NCBI GenBank assembly: GCA_009841615.1
Contig: VXLL01000029.1
Coordinates: 1-64,000, forward strand
Direction: 5' to 3'
DNA: 64,000 nt
DNA from: Gammaproteobacteria bacterium
GTDB lineage: Bacteria > Pseudomonadota > Gammaproteobacteria > Pseudomonadales > Azotimanducaceae
The position numbers and the translations under genes were made by a program. Shown here one piece after another: positions 37,558-46,228 of the stretch (its first letter is position 1; each line of letters starts with the position of its first letter). A model generated the notes under the pieces. That model did no database searches, had not been told where the DNA came from, and saw only the letters and a program-made list of their open reading frames with translations.

Positions 37558-39363
37558 ATGAAGAATTTCTTGAAAATCCTTGGTTTGATTTGCATTTCCA
37601 CATTAGTGGTTTTCGGTAGTCAAGCCAATGCAACTCAAGCCTACAAAATCAAGGGCGAATTTATTTACATGGAACCAACCGTCGATGAGGAACCCAGTGA
37701 AGCCGAAGCAGATGCACCCGAATCACCGCCGCGTGAACCGGTAGATCTATCTGATGCAGTGCTGACCATATCCTACGACACAACCAATGAGGAAGGAGAA
37801 GCTGAAACCGTTACTCTCTACGAAGGACCATTCGAAGAAGATTTCGAGAAGGTTGGAGAGATAGCTGAACCTACCGACATCAATATTTCTCTTCAAGTTT
37901 CTGAAGATAGTCTTCCTATGACGTTAAACTCTGTGATCGGTACGGGTTCGGACGTTCATTTCGCTTTTATAGATCGCGAAGGTTCGTACGATGTACTTTG
38001 GCTTGTTGGTGCGACCGATCAGGTCATGGATCAAGAAAACAAGTTTTCCGTTTCCGGAGACTTGAGCTTTCTTGACATTGATTTGACGAATACAACCTCA
38101 GTCGAGGTGTACGCAAGAGTGTTTGATGACGAAGGAAAGCTCCAAGCGAGGCAATGGGGTCCTGTACTGGTGAGAGATAAGACTTTTCTGATTGAAGGTG
38201 ATGTCGATCGTCCTTTAACAGCGCAGTTGTACATTCACGGTGGCCACAACACGTACACGACAATAGTATTAGAACCTAAAAGCGAACTTGTAGTTGGGAA
38301 ACTAGGCGACCAAACCCAAGAAGTTAGTGTAACGAGCGGCAGCGGATATCACGCTGCACTAGTGGAGAGCTGGCAACAAAGTGAAGAGTACATTGAGCTG
38401 ACCGAAGCTTACGTCAACGAATACGACGCATATCGCAAGCGCAGAGATGCCGGTGAACCTGAACCTGAAGTTACCGATGATGAGGGAGCGGAAGTAGCGG
38501 AAAACGATTCAGACTCCGAGGATACAGAAAACAGCGACGACGCGGTTGTTCCTGCCGAGGGGTGTGAAGACGCAGTAGCCCAAGCAAGTGAAATCGCCGA
38601 TTCGTCCTATACTGCTCCAAGGTACGTTTCTTTAAGGAACAAAACTAGAGATTTCCGAAACGGGATGTTGCAAGAAATCGTTGAAGGTGATGGCGACCCA
38701 TGGACACGCTACCTCGCAGTCGAAATGCATCCGTACCCTGTGCGCGACTACGCCTCACAACTCGCGGCATATCGATCGATAGCGGAAGTACTCGATGACG
38801 ATTTTGTCGCTACAAATCTCAACCCAACTATCGAACTGTTACAGAACATACTAGTCACTTCGGAAAACGATGCAAAGCTTATTCCAGGACAAAAAGTACC
38901 AGAGTTTACTCTAGTAAATTACGAAGGTGTCGACCGCTCGCTATACACTCTGTTAGCAGATAATGACATGGTCTTAATAGACTTTTGGGCGTCTTGGTGC
39001 GGTCCTTGCATAGCAGATTTTCCTGAACTCAAGAAACTCCACGCCGCTTACACGGACGAGGATTTTGAAATCGTGGGTGTCTCCATCGACGACACAGAGG
39101 AAGAGTGGAAAGGTGGAGTAGACGATCACGAATTACCGTGGATCAATCTTGGCGAGCTGAAAGGGTGGGAAGGTCCAGTGGCTACCATATACGGCGTTAA
39201 CGGTATACCGAAAGGCTTTCTTGTCGATTCGCAAGGATGTATTTACAAGAAGAACATTCGTCCCGCGGCGCTGAAAGAATTCCTCGTGGATCGTTATGGC
39301 ATGGATGAGTCGTTGGAAGAGCCGGAAGTAGAAACGGACGACACACAAGAGGTATCCAGCTAG
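37558..39363 (+). CDS. Exported TlpA-type thioredoxin with extra Cys pair (family A)
   Basis: 601 residues from ATG 37558. Signal peptide MKNFLKILGLICISTLVVFGSQANA. Modules at YKIKGEFI and NKFSVSGDLSFLD; GYHAALVESWQQSEEY; acidic linker with EGCEDAV (Cys 336). Thioredoxin: FWASWCGPC (Cys 481 and 484), GIPKGFLVD, then QGCIYKKN (Cys 561). Very close to the 41653 product, including the tail RPAALKEFLVDRYG.DESLEEP and 3' flank. The linker Cys and QGC Cys appear together, as in 15262 and 41653. Confidence 0.88.
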   Translation: MKNFLKILGLICISTLVVFGSQANATQAYKIKGEFIYMEPTVDEEPSEAEADAPESPPREPVDLSDAVLTISYDTTNEEGEAETVTLYEGPFEEDFEKVGEIAEPTDINISLQVSEDSLPMTLNSVIGTGSDVHFAFIDREGSYDVLWLVGATDQVMDQENKFSVSGDLSFLDIDLTNTTSVEVYARVFDDEGKLQARQWGPVLVRDKTFLIEGDVDRPLTAQLYIHGGHNTYTTIVLEPKSELVVGKLGDQTQEVSVTSGSGYHAALVESWQQSEEYIELTEAYVNEYDAYRKRRDAGEPEPEVTDDEGAEVAENDSDSEDTENSDDAVVPAEGCEDAVAQASEIADSSYTAPRYVSLRNKTRDFRNGMLQEIVEGDGDPWTRYLAVEMHPYPVRDYASQLAAYRSIAEVLDDDFVATNLNPTIELLQNILVTSENDAKLIPGQKVPEFTLVNYEGVDRSLYTLLADNDMVLIDFWASWCGPCIADFPELKKLHAAYTDEDFEIVGVSIDDTEEEWKGGVDDHELPWINLGELKGWEGPVATIYGVNGIPKGFLVDSQGCIYKKNIRPAALKEFLVDRYGMDESLEEPEVETDDTQEVSS

Positions 39364-39462
39364 ACTCGGGAATAGATTTCAGTCCAAATGCTACATAGAT
39401 TAGTCCAATCGATCGACAACTCTAATCATTTTCAGTCGATACGTTTGTTCAACTAATCTAAA

Positions 39463-39477
39463 GAGAGCTTAACTCTC
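39463..39477 (-). terminator. Possible weak terminator after 39489 gene
   Basis: On the minus strand GAGAG-TTAAG-CTCTC is followed by TTTAG, 11 nt after the stop at 39489. Short stem; low confidence. Confidence 0.25.
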
Positions 39478-39488
39478 AACAGTGGTGT

Positions 39489-41312
39489 CTATCGGTCTTC
39501 GTAGCGTTTTACGCTTGTTTGGTCTTCTGCGTTTAAGAATGTTCTCGCAAGGTCGAGTTGGTCGTCGGTGAAAACTGGGTTTCGTTGATTTCTTGTTATT
39601 AGTTGCATTGCCGCGATCGATTTGATTGTGCTCGACGGCAAGCCTTCTAACGACTCCATGAGGTTCTTTGGATTAGATCTTGCCCAAGAAGCAAAAACAC
39701 TCTGATAGTAAGAACGCTGTTTGGATTCCTCTAAGTCTTGTCCGAGTTCCACAGCTTCACTAGTCTGACCTTCATCTACCATTGCTGCAGCCATATCCCG
39801 AAAGACAACCGACTTGGACGGTTCGCTCACTCGAGGTAGAAGTTGCTTCGCGAGTTCGATCTCACCTTCCTGGGTAATCTCTCTCATAACGTAGTAATCC
39901 AAGCCAAATCCCGTACTAGGACTCGGTTGTTCTATCGCTAGCTCAAATGCTCGCTTGGGATTTTCTCGAGCCAAAGACCGTAGTACCCATTCCAGTAACG
40001 CACGTCGTTCGGGGGCTTCACGCGTGAAGTTTTCTAAAACCCAATCAGTAGCAATTTCAGGTTCCTGATCAGCCCATTCACGCACAATACTCTCCACTAA
40101 TGTCGAAGTGTTTCCAACAAAGTGTTCCACTGAGCCCAGTGTTGCGATCGCTTGTAGTGGGTCTTCACGAGCGATATATTGAAATGCTGTCGCCAACGGC
40201 ATTGCCCGATATTCTGGTGAAATCGCTTCAACATTTTCGATCATTTCTTTCGGATTCGTGCGAGCCCAAGTTCTCGCGATTTCTCGTTCCAGGTCCGAAG
40301 TCAAGCTGGACGGTGCATATGTTGACACTGTAGCCAACGCGGCTTGTGGATCCGCTCTAGCCCAAACTTGAACAACTAGACTAGACAGAACCGACTGGTC
40401 TTCCCCTGCAGGTAAACCACGGACAAAGTCTAAAGCACCTTCTGGGTCCGCTTGGGTGATTGATCGAAGTAATTGAACTTTGGTCGAGTAGTCTTCGACT
40501 TCTAAATATATGTTCCTCAGCACTTCAAAACCTTTTTGTGCCCGCCAAGCCTCGGCGACTTTGGTGAGAGATTCCGTTTGCAGGATGTCGTCAACAGCAT
40601 CATCGAGCAACATTTTCCATGACTCCTCTGGTGCTTCTATGTTCTTCGAAATCTTCGAATCACTAAGGAGCTTGAGAAAGGTTTCTTCACTTTCGAGTTG
40701 AGACGCAATTGAATGCTGTTCGACATCGGAAAGATCGTCTCGGAATTCAAGTATAGTACGAAGAGCGACAGTTCTTCGCGAACGATCCAACGTGCTCGCA
40801 GCCTGGATTGCGTTTTCTAAGTGCAATACCGCCCACTCGCTAAACACGATCCTCAAAGCAGCATCAATTTGAAGAATTGATACGTCATCAATACGCCGAA
40901 ACGCCTCTTGAGGATTTTTCGCTGAAAGGTTCCGTAGTATGACCCGTTGTGCAATCTCGCGGTGACTAGCTCGCTCGATTTTCTTAGACTCGATCCACCA
41001 TTCTCCTAACTCCTGCTCGGTAGCTTGAGAAAGAGTAAAGTGAAGAGCACTGTACTGCTCAGCGATAGTATCCTGTTTGAAAATTTCTCGAAATCGCGCA
41101 ACATCTGCAGTAATTTCTGAATACGAACTATTTGATCTGTGTGTCGAATTTGGTCCGATGTCACTTTCAGCAACACTCTCCTGCGTATGTTCGTTTTGAG
41201 GAGCAAAGTGTTGAAAAACGAGCACTCCTAGTATTCCAAATGCGATCCCAATGCCGAATGTGAGTCCAACTAAAGAAATTCGCTGAAAACTTGTCGAAAG
41301 TTGCTTACTCAT
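39489..41312 (-). CDS. Membrane-anchored solenoid protein (family B)
   Basis: 607 residues from ATG 41312. Transmembrane anchor at about residues 12-34 (ISLVGLTFGIGIAFGILGVLVF). Signature: FSEWAVLHLENAI, LEFRDDLS, SIASQLE. Repeats such as ADPQAALATV, QEPEIATDWVL and ENPKRAFELAI; C-terminus FTDDQLDLARTFL. Unpaired, and inserted on the opposite strand between two near-identical family A genes, which places the two families in direct contact. Confidence 0.87.
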   Translation of the reverse strand: MSKQLSTSFQRISLVGLTFGIGIAFGILGVLVFQHFAPQNEHTQESVAESDIGPNSTHRSNSSYSEITADVARFREIFKQDTIAEQYSALHFTLSQATEQELGEWWIESKKIERASHREIAQRVILRNLSAKNPQEAFRRIDDVSILQIDAALRIVFSEWAVLHLENAIQAASTLDRSRRTVALRTILEFRDDLSDVEQHSIASQLESEETFLKLLSDSKISKNIEAPEESWKMLLDDAVDDILQTESLTKVAEAWRAQKGFEVLRNIYLEVEDYSTKVQLLRSITQADPEGALDFVRGLPAGEDQSVLSSLVVQVWARADPQAALATVSTYAPSSLTSDLEREIARTWARTNPKEMIENVEAISPEYRAMPLATAFQYIAREDPLQAIATLGSVEHFVGNTSTLVESIVREWADQEPEIATDWVLENFTREAPERRALLEWVLRSLARENPKRAFELAIEQPSPSTGFGLDYYVMREITQEGEIELAKQLLPRVSEPSKSVVFRDMAAAMVDEGQTSEAVELGQDLEESKQRSYYQSVFASWARSNPKNLMESLEGLPSSTIKSIAAMQLITRNQRNPVFTDDQLDLARTFLNAEDQTSVKRYEDR

Positions 41313-41652
41313 ATTGCTATGTTGCTAACTAGAGACTGTCTTTGATTATAACCTCTATACTCACCCTGAAGTTGCCTCTCTGAATTGGGTGAGTGAGTAG
41401 TGCTCGTGAATAGTGTAACACTGGCGAGAACGACCCACTCTTATTAATTCTTCGAACATCTATTCACCAATTGCTGCGCGCATTGAATCCGATTCCATTG
41501 AGCTAATCACAAGGTGCACGCGGAATTCCTTACATTAAAATGCTTTTCCACAATGTTGAGATGTGGTTTCATGCGATTCGATGGCAGACCTCGATACGGG
41601 CAACCCATCTTCCATTGATTAATCAAAATTACTTTCGAGAGGAAACGTACGA
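41313..41652. other. Divergent promoter region
   Basis: Should hold promoters for the 39489 (minus) and 41653 (plus) genes. GAGAGG at 41636-41641 is the likely ribosome site for the latter. No other element recognised. Confidence 0.4.
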
Positions 41653-43527
41653 ATGAAATACTTTGTTAGTTACATCAGCGCGTTTTGCGCTTTAACATTG
41701 TTGGTAGTCAGTAGTCATGCCGATGCGTCTATACCCTACAAGATTACGGGTGAAGTGATCTCCGAATTGCCCGAAGTAACGGAGCAAGACGAGACAGACG
41801 CTGAAACAGACGGAGATGAGTCCGATGTGGTTGCGGAGGAATCGGAGACTTCAACTGAAGATCGAGCACTTGAGCCGGTGGATCTCTCTGACGCTGTTCT
41901 GACTATATCTCACGAAGAAACCAACGATGAAGGTGAAGTTGAAACGGCCATACTTGTGGAAGAACACTTTGACGGTACGTTTGACTACGAAGGCGTGATT
42001 GATGAACCGACAGAGGTTAAGATCACACTGAGGGTCTCCGAAGATTTGGAGCCTATGGAAATTGATACCGTCATCGGTACGGGTCGAGACATTCATTTTG
42101 CCCTACTTGACAATCCCGGCCCGGGAGATGGTTTTTCACTCCTTGGGACTTCGAGCACTGTATTAAACCAAGAGAATAAATTCACAATTACCGGTGATTT
42201 GAGCTTTCTGGATGTCGATCTTGACAGAACGATGATTATGTTCACTTGGGACAAGATGGGTGCTGATGGTGAATCCCGACGTAAGACAAGTGAACTTTTG
42301 ACCCGCAACAGTTCCTTCGTGATCGAAGGTGATACGTCTATACCTCAAGTTGCGGACTTATATTTAATTGGATCGAATATTCCTGGATTTTTTCTTACAT
42401 TCGACATCGTGTTGGAACCTCGAGGAGAGTACACAGTTTCGCAATTAGGCGATCTCTCCGAGGAGATCGGTGTTTCCAGTGAATCGGGATATCACGCGCT
42501 ACTCATCGATAGTTGGCAACAACACGAAGATTACCTCGCGCTACACAAAAAAATGGAGCTAGATAACGAGTGGTTGCAGGAACTAATTAGAACTAGTGCA
42601 GAGGACTCTGACAGTGAAATAGCTGATTATGAAACTCCCACGGATACTGCTGATGACAAAGCTGAAGTAGTTGCAGTTTCTTCGACTCCAGAGCCGGCGG
42701 AAGGTTGTGAAGACGCTGTCGCCGAAACAGAAGAAGAAGTTACACAGACTAAAGCAGTCGTGAAGCACCAAGCATTGACATCGAAGATATCGGCTATGAA
42801 ACAGGACTTAGACAATCGACGATCTCAGGCTATTAAAGCAATCGCGCAAAGTCATAAAGACCCAATGGCTCGTTATTTAGCTGTTCGGCTTAACCCTTGG
42901 GAACGCCGCGAATACGCCCCTCGAATTGCCATTCTTCGTGAACTCGAGACCGTCATGGAAGAGGACTTTGTATCAATCCACGTTTCGCCATTGATTGGAA
43001 GAATGGAGCAAGCAGCGATAAAAGCGAGCAACGACACAAGACTTATTGTTGGCCAGAGGGTACCGGAGTTCAGCTTAGCAAACTATGATGATGAAGATGT
43101 AGCACTATTTGATCTCCTTGGTGAAAGAGATATGGTGCTAATCGACTTTTGGGCATCCTGGTGCGGACCATGCATAGCAGATTTTCCCGAACTCAAAAAA
43201 CTTTACTCAGCATACAGCGATGAGGGATTTGAAATTGTTGGCGTTTCAATTGATGACAATATGGAAGACTGGAAAGAGGGCGTGGAAGAACATGAACTAC
43301 CGTGGGTGAACCTCGGTGAACTTAAAGATTGGAATGGACCTGTGGCAGTAAGTTATGGTGTTAGTGCGATTCCAGCAGGATTTCTTGTCGATTCGGAAGG
43401 TTGTATATATAAGAAGAACGTCCGCCCCGCAGCACTTAAAGAATTTCTTGTTGACCGTTATGGAATCGATGAGTCGTTAGAAGAGCCGGACGTAGAAACA
43501 GAAGACTCACAAGAGGTTTCCAGCTAG
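41653..43527 (+). CDS. Exported TlpA-type thioredoxin with extra Cys pair (family A)
   Basis: 624 residues from ATG 41653. Signal peptide MKYFVSYISAFCALTLLVVSSHADA. Modules at YKITGEVI and NKFTITGDLSFLD; GYHALLIDSWQQHEDY. An acidic linker with EGCEDAV (Cys 352) is followed by a helical part. Thioredoxin: FWASWCGPC (Cys 504 and 507), AIPAGFLVD, EGCIYKKN (Cys 584). Near-duplicate of the 37558 product; differences are concentrated in the acidic N-terminal insert and the linker. Confidence 0.88.
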   Translation: MKYFVSYISAFCALTLLVVSSHADASIPYKITGEVISELPEVTEQDETDAETDGDESDVVAEESETSTEDRALEPVDLSDAVLTISHEETNDEGEVETAILVEEHFDGTFDYEGVIDEPTEVKITLRVSEDLEPMEIDTVIGTGRDIHFALLDNPGPGDGFSLLGTSSTVLNQENKFTITGDLSFLDVDLDRTMIMFTWDKMGADGESRRKTSELLTRNSSFVIEGDTSIPQVADLYLIGSNIPGFFLTFDIVLEPRGEYTVSQLGDLSEEIGVSSESGYHALLIDSWQQHEDYLALHKKMELDNEWLQELIRTSAEDSDSEIADYETPTDTADDKAEVVAVSSTPEPAEGCEDAVAETEEEVTQTKAVVKHQALTSKISAMKQDLDNRRSQAIKAIAQSHKDPMARYLAVRLNPWERREYAPRIAILRELETVMEEDFVSIHVSPLIGRMEQAAIKASNDTRLIVGQRVPEFSLANYDDEDVALFDLLGERDMVLIDFWASWCGPCIADFPELKKLYSAYSDEGFEIVGVSIDDNMEDWKEGVEEHELPWVNLGELKDWNGPVAVSYGVSAIPAGFLVDSEGCIYKKNVRPAALKEFLVDRYGIDESLEEPDVETEDSQEVSS

Positions 43528-43566
43528 GTTCGGGACGAGATTTCAGTTCGAAACGCCGATTAGACT

Positions 43567-43590
43567 AGCACAGTAGTTTGTGCTTCTTTC
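43567..43590 (+). terminator. Possible terminator after 41653 gene
   Basis: AGCACA-GTAGTT-TGTGCT hairpin followed by TCTTTC, 40 nt after the stop. Six-bp stem and interrupted T run, so weak. Confidence 0.3.
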
Positions 43591-43621
43591 GTTCGGCTAA
43601 AAGTTACAGGGAGACTCAGAT

Positions 43622-44701
43622 TTAATCATCCTTAACGCTAACAACACTATTGTCCGGGATCTTTGCGCTTGCCATATCAGCACTTATAGTCGCTCTTCCT
43701 CCAGTAGCATCCCAAAAGTTGTGAAACTTTCTAACAATTTCGTTTAAGTGAAGAATGCTCTCTGGGCGTGAAAAGAGGTCGATTTGCTGTTGAAAGTACG
43801 CAATATCGTCAAGCTTAAATGGGAAGTCTTCATTTTCGACGACAACAGTAGCCATTCGAAAGTGTTTTTGGGATTCTGATGCGTTTGGGACACGCTCACC
43901 GATGCGATCGACTATTTGATCAATTGTCCAAGTCGTGATCCTCTCTGCTTCAAAGCCTTCTACAGCCTGAATCGTCCATATCCACTCGTCCCGTATCTTT
44001 ACAGGCCACTTAACATTCTCCGCCACGAGAATATTCGGTACTTCTTGTTTTGGGATCCATCCCGCAAGATACAACTCGAGCGCTCCATATCCGCCATCAT
44101 GTAATCTTGCTCCAGTCGGCGAAAAAGAACCTACAGCGTAGACTCTGTCTCTGACTAATTCAAGTGTTTCTTTCTTGAACCCTCCGAGCTTACCATTCAC
44201 ACTGCTAAATCCCCAATGACCTGGATAATCTGTCGGTAGAACGGTTCCCGAAGATTCATCTACCCAAGTATGCATTAATTCATGAAGTATGAACCCTTCG
44301 ATTAAAGGTTCTTTGGTGGGTAAAACGATGACACTCTTCAATCGAGAAGGGGACCCGTAAAGTTTTCCTACGTCGACATCTTCAGCTCCATCACCTGCAA
44401 TCGAATTTCGAACTAAAACACATCGAGCTTTCACATCCGATTTCCTCCACTGTTGCTGTTCCGCCGAGATGTTGAAAATCACGACAATCCAATCAAACTC
44501 GTCCTCGTAGTGCCGATAGAGTGTCCTAGCTATGTGGCGATAACCGATGTCAACGTTGTCCACGAGGGAGTGTGGAGTCTTCATCACCACAAATTCATCA
44601 AATTCATGGGTGATTTGAATGGAAGTATGGAAGTTCATACAACCATTCAACAAGTACAGTGTTGTAAAAACCGATAGGACGAATGTTGATTTATTCTTCA
44701 A
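43622..44701 (-). CDS. HExxH metallopeptidase-like lipoprotein, copy 1
   Basis: 359 residues from TTG 44701, the only start that gives the lipoprotein signal (FVLSVFTTLYLLNGC). Near residue 145 is FILHELMHTWV, a zincin HExxH motif. GHWGFSS and the segment ALELYLAGWIP (a candidate third-ligand Glu) follow. Paralogous over most of its length to the 46229 product. Probable envelope zinc protease; no assigned MEROPS family is claimed and substrates are unknown. Confidence 0.8.
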   Translation of the reverse strand: MKNKSTFVLSVFTTLYLLNGCMNFHTSIQITHEFDEFVVMKTPHSLVDNVDIGYRHIARTLYRHYEDEFDWIVVIFNISAEQQQWRKSDVKARCVLVRNSIAGDGAEDVDVGKLYGSPSRLKSVIVLPTKEPLIEGFILHELMHTWVDESSGTVLPTDYPGHWGFSSVNGKLGGFKKETLELVRDRVYAVGSFSPTGARLHDGGYGALELYLAGWIPKQEVPNILVAENVKWPVKIRDEWIWTIQAVEGFEAERITTWTIDQIVDRIGERVPNASESQKHFRMATVVVENEDFPFKLDDIAYFQQQIDLFSRPESILHLNEIVRKFHNFWDATGGRATISADMASAKIPDNSVVSVKDD

Positions 44702-45109
44702 GATTTTCGCAACAACTGCAAGCTTGGATTCATTTTAAATGACAAACAAACGCAAATGCGCATGAAACCGCACTGAACTAGGCTCATGGTACGGATAGTA
44801 CTGGTCGTTGTGACTGGTGTTGTATTAAACCGTCTTGCCATGGAGAATACTATCAATGGCAGTTTGAGTCAAACGTTGTCCATGAACAACTAAAGAGTTT
44901 GTTCTTTTACGTTGAACCACGCAGAATTCGATTGTCGTGTCTATTCCGTTCAATCAGTGTTGACGAAATTTACGTAGTTCGATGTCCTATTTAGGAACGT
45001 GTAAGACTTGAGCTCGAATGTTGAAGTGATAGCGGTTCAGCCCCGCTCATTGGATTATCGAAAATTTTCCACTGAATAGGAGATGAGAAGGGCTGAACAT
45101 ATCAACTAT
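44702..45109. other. Intergenic with long inverted repeat
   Basis: GTTCAGCCC-CG-CTCAT (45035-45050) pairs with ATGAG-AA-GGGCTGAAC (45083-45098): 14 pairs interrupted by a 2-nt bulge, 32-nt loop, starting 12 nt after the stop of the beta-barrel gene. No T run follows, so it is more likely a 3'-end stabiliser or repeat than a classical terminator. Confidence 0.5.
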
Positions 45110-45736
45110 TCAGAACTGGTATCTCCATATTCCATTAACTGATAAAGCTTCCGCGTCGCCGAAAATCTTTGCTATCGAAAACTCGAAACTATTTTTACCT
45201 CGCAATGGAAATAGCATGCCTACGGAAACAATGGGATCGTTTCCTTGTTCTTTGAGGCTTAGGTCATAATCGTAGTAGTAAAACAAGTCGTCTTTCGCTA
45301 AGTCGATTTCAATTTTGGATTCCACGCTATATCGAGCATATCCAATTTTTCCGATCAGAGTAAACTTCTCCTCTAAAGGAAAACTCAAAGTCCCCATGAT
45401 TGACGTGTAAAAATTGCGCTGGGTTTCTATGTCGTAGTCTAACAGTGTTACATTCTCCTCCTCTTCAATTGCAGATTTGAAAGAAGACGGATCGAGAGTG
45501 GCAGCTCCGTCAAAACCGAATTCAAGACCAAAGGTTTCATTGAATTCAAAACCAACTCCTAGTCGGTATCCAATGCCATCTCCAACGAGTGTATCCACAT
45601 CTTCACTATAAAGCGACAATCCCCCAAACGTGTACCAATTCACATCTTCCTGAGAAAGAACGGACATTGATATACCAAGCGACAATACACTAAGTAGAAA
45701 CTTAAGAAAAAAGGTGGAAATAAAAGTGGGGCGCAT
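45110..45736 (-). CDS. OmpA-like outer-membrane beta-barrel protein
   Basis: 208 residues from ATG 45736, with GAGGAG 6 nt upstream (an in-frame start at 45754 would place the ribosome site inside the gene). Signal peptide followed by SQEDVNWYTFGGLSLY, alternating amphipathic strands (YRLGVGFEFNETFGLEFGF, FTLIGKIGYARYSV) and a terminal Phe (NGIWRYQF). This is the pattern of an eight-strand outer-membrane barrel of the OmpA/OmpW-like size class. Its translation may be controlled by the structured leader at 45744-45803. Confidence 0.82.
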   Translation of the reverse strand: MRPTFISTFFLKFLLSVLSLGISMSVLSQEDVNWYTFGGLSLYSEDVDTLVGDGIGYRLGVGFEFNETFGLEFGFDGAATLDPSSFKSAIEEEENVTLLDYDIETQRNFYTSIMGTLSFPLEEKFTLIGKIGYARYSVESKIEIDLAKDDLFYYYDYDLSLKEQGNDPIVSVGMLFPLRGKNSFEFSIAKIFGDAEALSVNGIWRYQF

Positions 45737-45743
45737 TGTAGAC

Positions 45744-45803
45744 TCCTCGTGCAAGTTTGTTGTTAATCCGACGTGGTGTCGGGCCTTATCAACTGCACGA
45801 GGA
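45744..45803 (-). promoter_or_regulatory. Structured mRNA leader hiding the ribosome site of the beta-barrel gene
   Basis: In the minus-strand RNA a perfect 10-bp stem forms between TCCTCGTGCA (45803-45794) and TGCACGAGGA (45753-45744). An inner hairpin CCGAC-ACCAC-GTCGG lies at 45782-45768. The 3' arm contains the GAGGAG Shine-Dalgarno, so pairing would block translation. Seen directly in sequence; regulatory role inferred. Confidence 0.55.
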
Positions 45804-46228
45804 ATGAAGTCCTGCTGATTCGCCCGGACAAGTTAATTACTCTTGTCCTTCTAAGGGCTGTTGTATTCACAGGCAACCCGATTTCGGGCTATCCCGCGCA
45901 GTTGATTGACTCATATTCTAACGAAAAGTTTCCGACTTGCGAGTATCTATTCGTAGCTTCGTGGTGCGATTAGTTCGGCAACGTTGTGGTTGCTTAAACT
46001 TCGGATCAGTGCCCGTGCATTGAGAAGTTTTAGTAATCACAGACTCCTCGCTACATTCGAAGCATAAAAAAGGTGAAGCATGATGTAAAAAACGTGTCGA
46101 AGAGTATGTCCCTAGAAACGTACTCCGACCCTACGAGTTCCATCGTCCCGATGAGACACAAAGATTCACAGAACGATTGAAATGGCTTAGAATTGTTGCG
46201 GGTTGAAGAGTGCCTAAGAATGGTATTC
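45804..46228. other. Divergent spacer
   Basis: No gene recognised. It should hold promoters for the beta-barrel gene (minus) and the HExxH lipoprotein (plus). Confidence 0.35.

Noticed and set aside
44786..44896. 36-codon plus-strand frame starting MVRIVLVVVTGVVL, hydrophobic
   Set aside because: No ribosome site and no conservation evidence; likely chance.
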